NCBI GenBank assembly: GCA_903822545.1
Contig: CAIJPN010000144.1
Location: forward strand, 1-45,089
From: an uncultured Anaerolineae bacterium
GTDB lineage: Bacteria > Chloroflexota > Anaerolineae > Anaerolineales > Villigracilaceae
Length of the DNA stretch: 45,089 nucleotides
Direction of reading: 5' to 3'
The notes beneath the pieces were generated by a model. It was given only the letters and a program-made list of their open reading frames with translations. It was not told the origin of the DNA and made no database searches. A program made the position numbers and the translations under genes. Of the stretch, positions 44,970 to 45,089 are shown one piece after another; positions within the stretch are counted from its first letter, which is position 1, and every line of letters begins with the position of its first letter.

Positions 44970-45089
44970 TCATCCAGATAGGTCAGGCGAGATTTCCAGA
45001 CCTTCTTCCATGAAAGAGAAAAGGTCATCCCAAGTTTCAAAGACCATGTAGCGGGTTAAGGCGCGTAAGTCATCAAAAAAGGTTTTTCG
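44970..45089 (-). CDS. C-terminal end of an unidentified protein, possibly a transposase
   Basis: The frame enters from the right edge and ends at the TGA at 44972-44970. The last 39 residues include DDLRALTRYMVFETWDDLFS and FMEEGLEISPDLSG. The pattern resembles the tail of some DDE transposases, but this is weak. It ends 22 bases upstream of the dnaE fragment. Confidence 0.4.
   Translation of the reverse strand, partial: RKTFFDDLRALTRYMVFETWDDLFSFMEEGLEISPDLSG

Overview
The window looks like a chromosomal segment of a Chloroflexota bacterium, most likely of the Anaerolineae type. The clues are a moderately high G+C content, a split two-subunit glycine dehydrogenase, twin-arginine lipoprotein sugar-binding proteins, and intergenic spaces full of several families of short inverted repeats. 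This lineage call is an inference from gene content; no rRNA or tRNA gene is visible.

Left third (1-13,150): a long minus-strand series. It reads, in transcription order, sugar ABC transporter binding protein, two permeases, a six-hairpin glycoside hydrolase, gcvPA-gcvPB, an ATP-NAD kinase family protein, a short-chain dehydrogenase and a GH2 beta-galactosidase cut by the window edge. A divergent GntR/FCD regulator faces it across a compact pair of overlapping face-to-face promoters. Most gaps in this series hold an inverted repeat of one of several families, one repeat lies in frame inside the kinase gene, and another supplies that gene's stop codon.

Middle (13,200-19,560): a Tat-exported multicopper oxidase on the minus strand, then a translationally coupled pair of ABC exporter half-transporters whose nucleotide sites look asymmetric, as in heterodimeric exporters.

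Defence-like region (19,560-34,110): a 1855-residue minus-strand protein joins a CHAT caspase-like protease domain, a STAND P-loop NTPase, one membrane helix, an Ala/Gln/Thr-rich linker and a large WD40-type propeller region. Divergent from it are a small XRE regulator and a WYL-domain regulator. After a broken IS1634-type transposase and two repeats comes an operon that I recognise as the DISARM core drmA-drmB-drmC. No DISARM methyltransferase, drmD or drmE is present in the window. An inverted repeat sits at the drmA-drmB junction and encodes the C-terminus of DrmA.

Right quarter (34,440-44,310): a PhnD-like lipoprotein, a histidine kinase and a NarL-type response regulator stand before a respiratory molybdoenzyme operon in the order iron-sulfur subunit, NrfD membrane subunit, Tat-exported catalytic subunit. 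The order matches ttrSR-ttrBCA and srdBCA; the electron acceptor cannot be read from sequence alone. A 49-residue TatA and an FmdE family protein follow, the latter behind a leader with two mutually exclusive hairpins that resembles an attenuator or riboswitch. The last 450 bases hold gene fragments: the tail of an ADP-ribosylglycohydrolase, the first 34 codons of dnaE, and the tail of a probable transposase.
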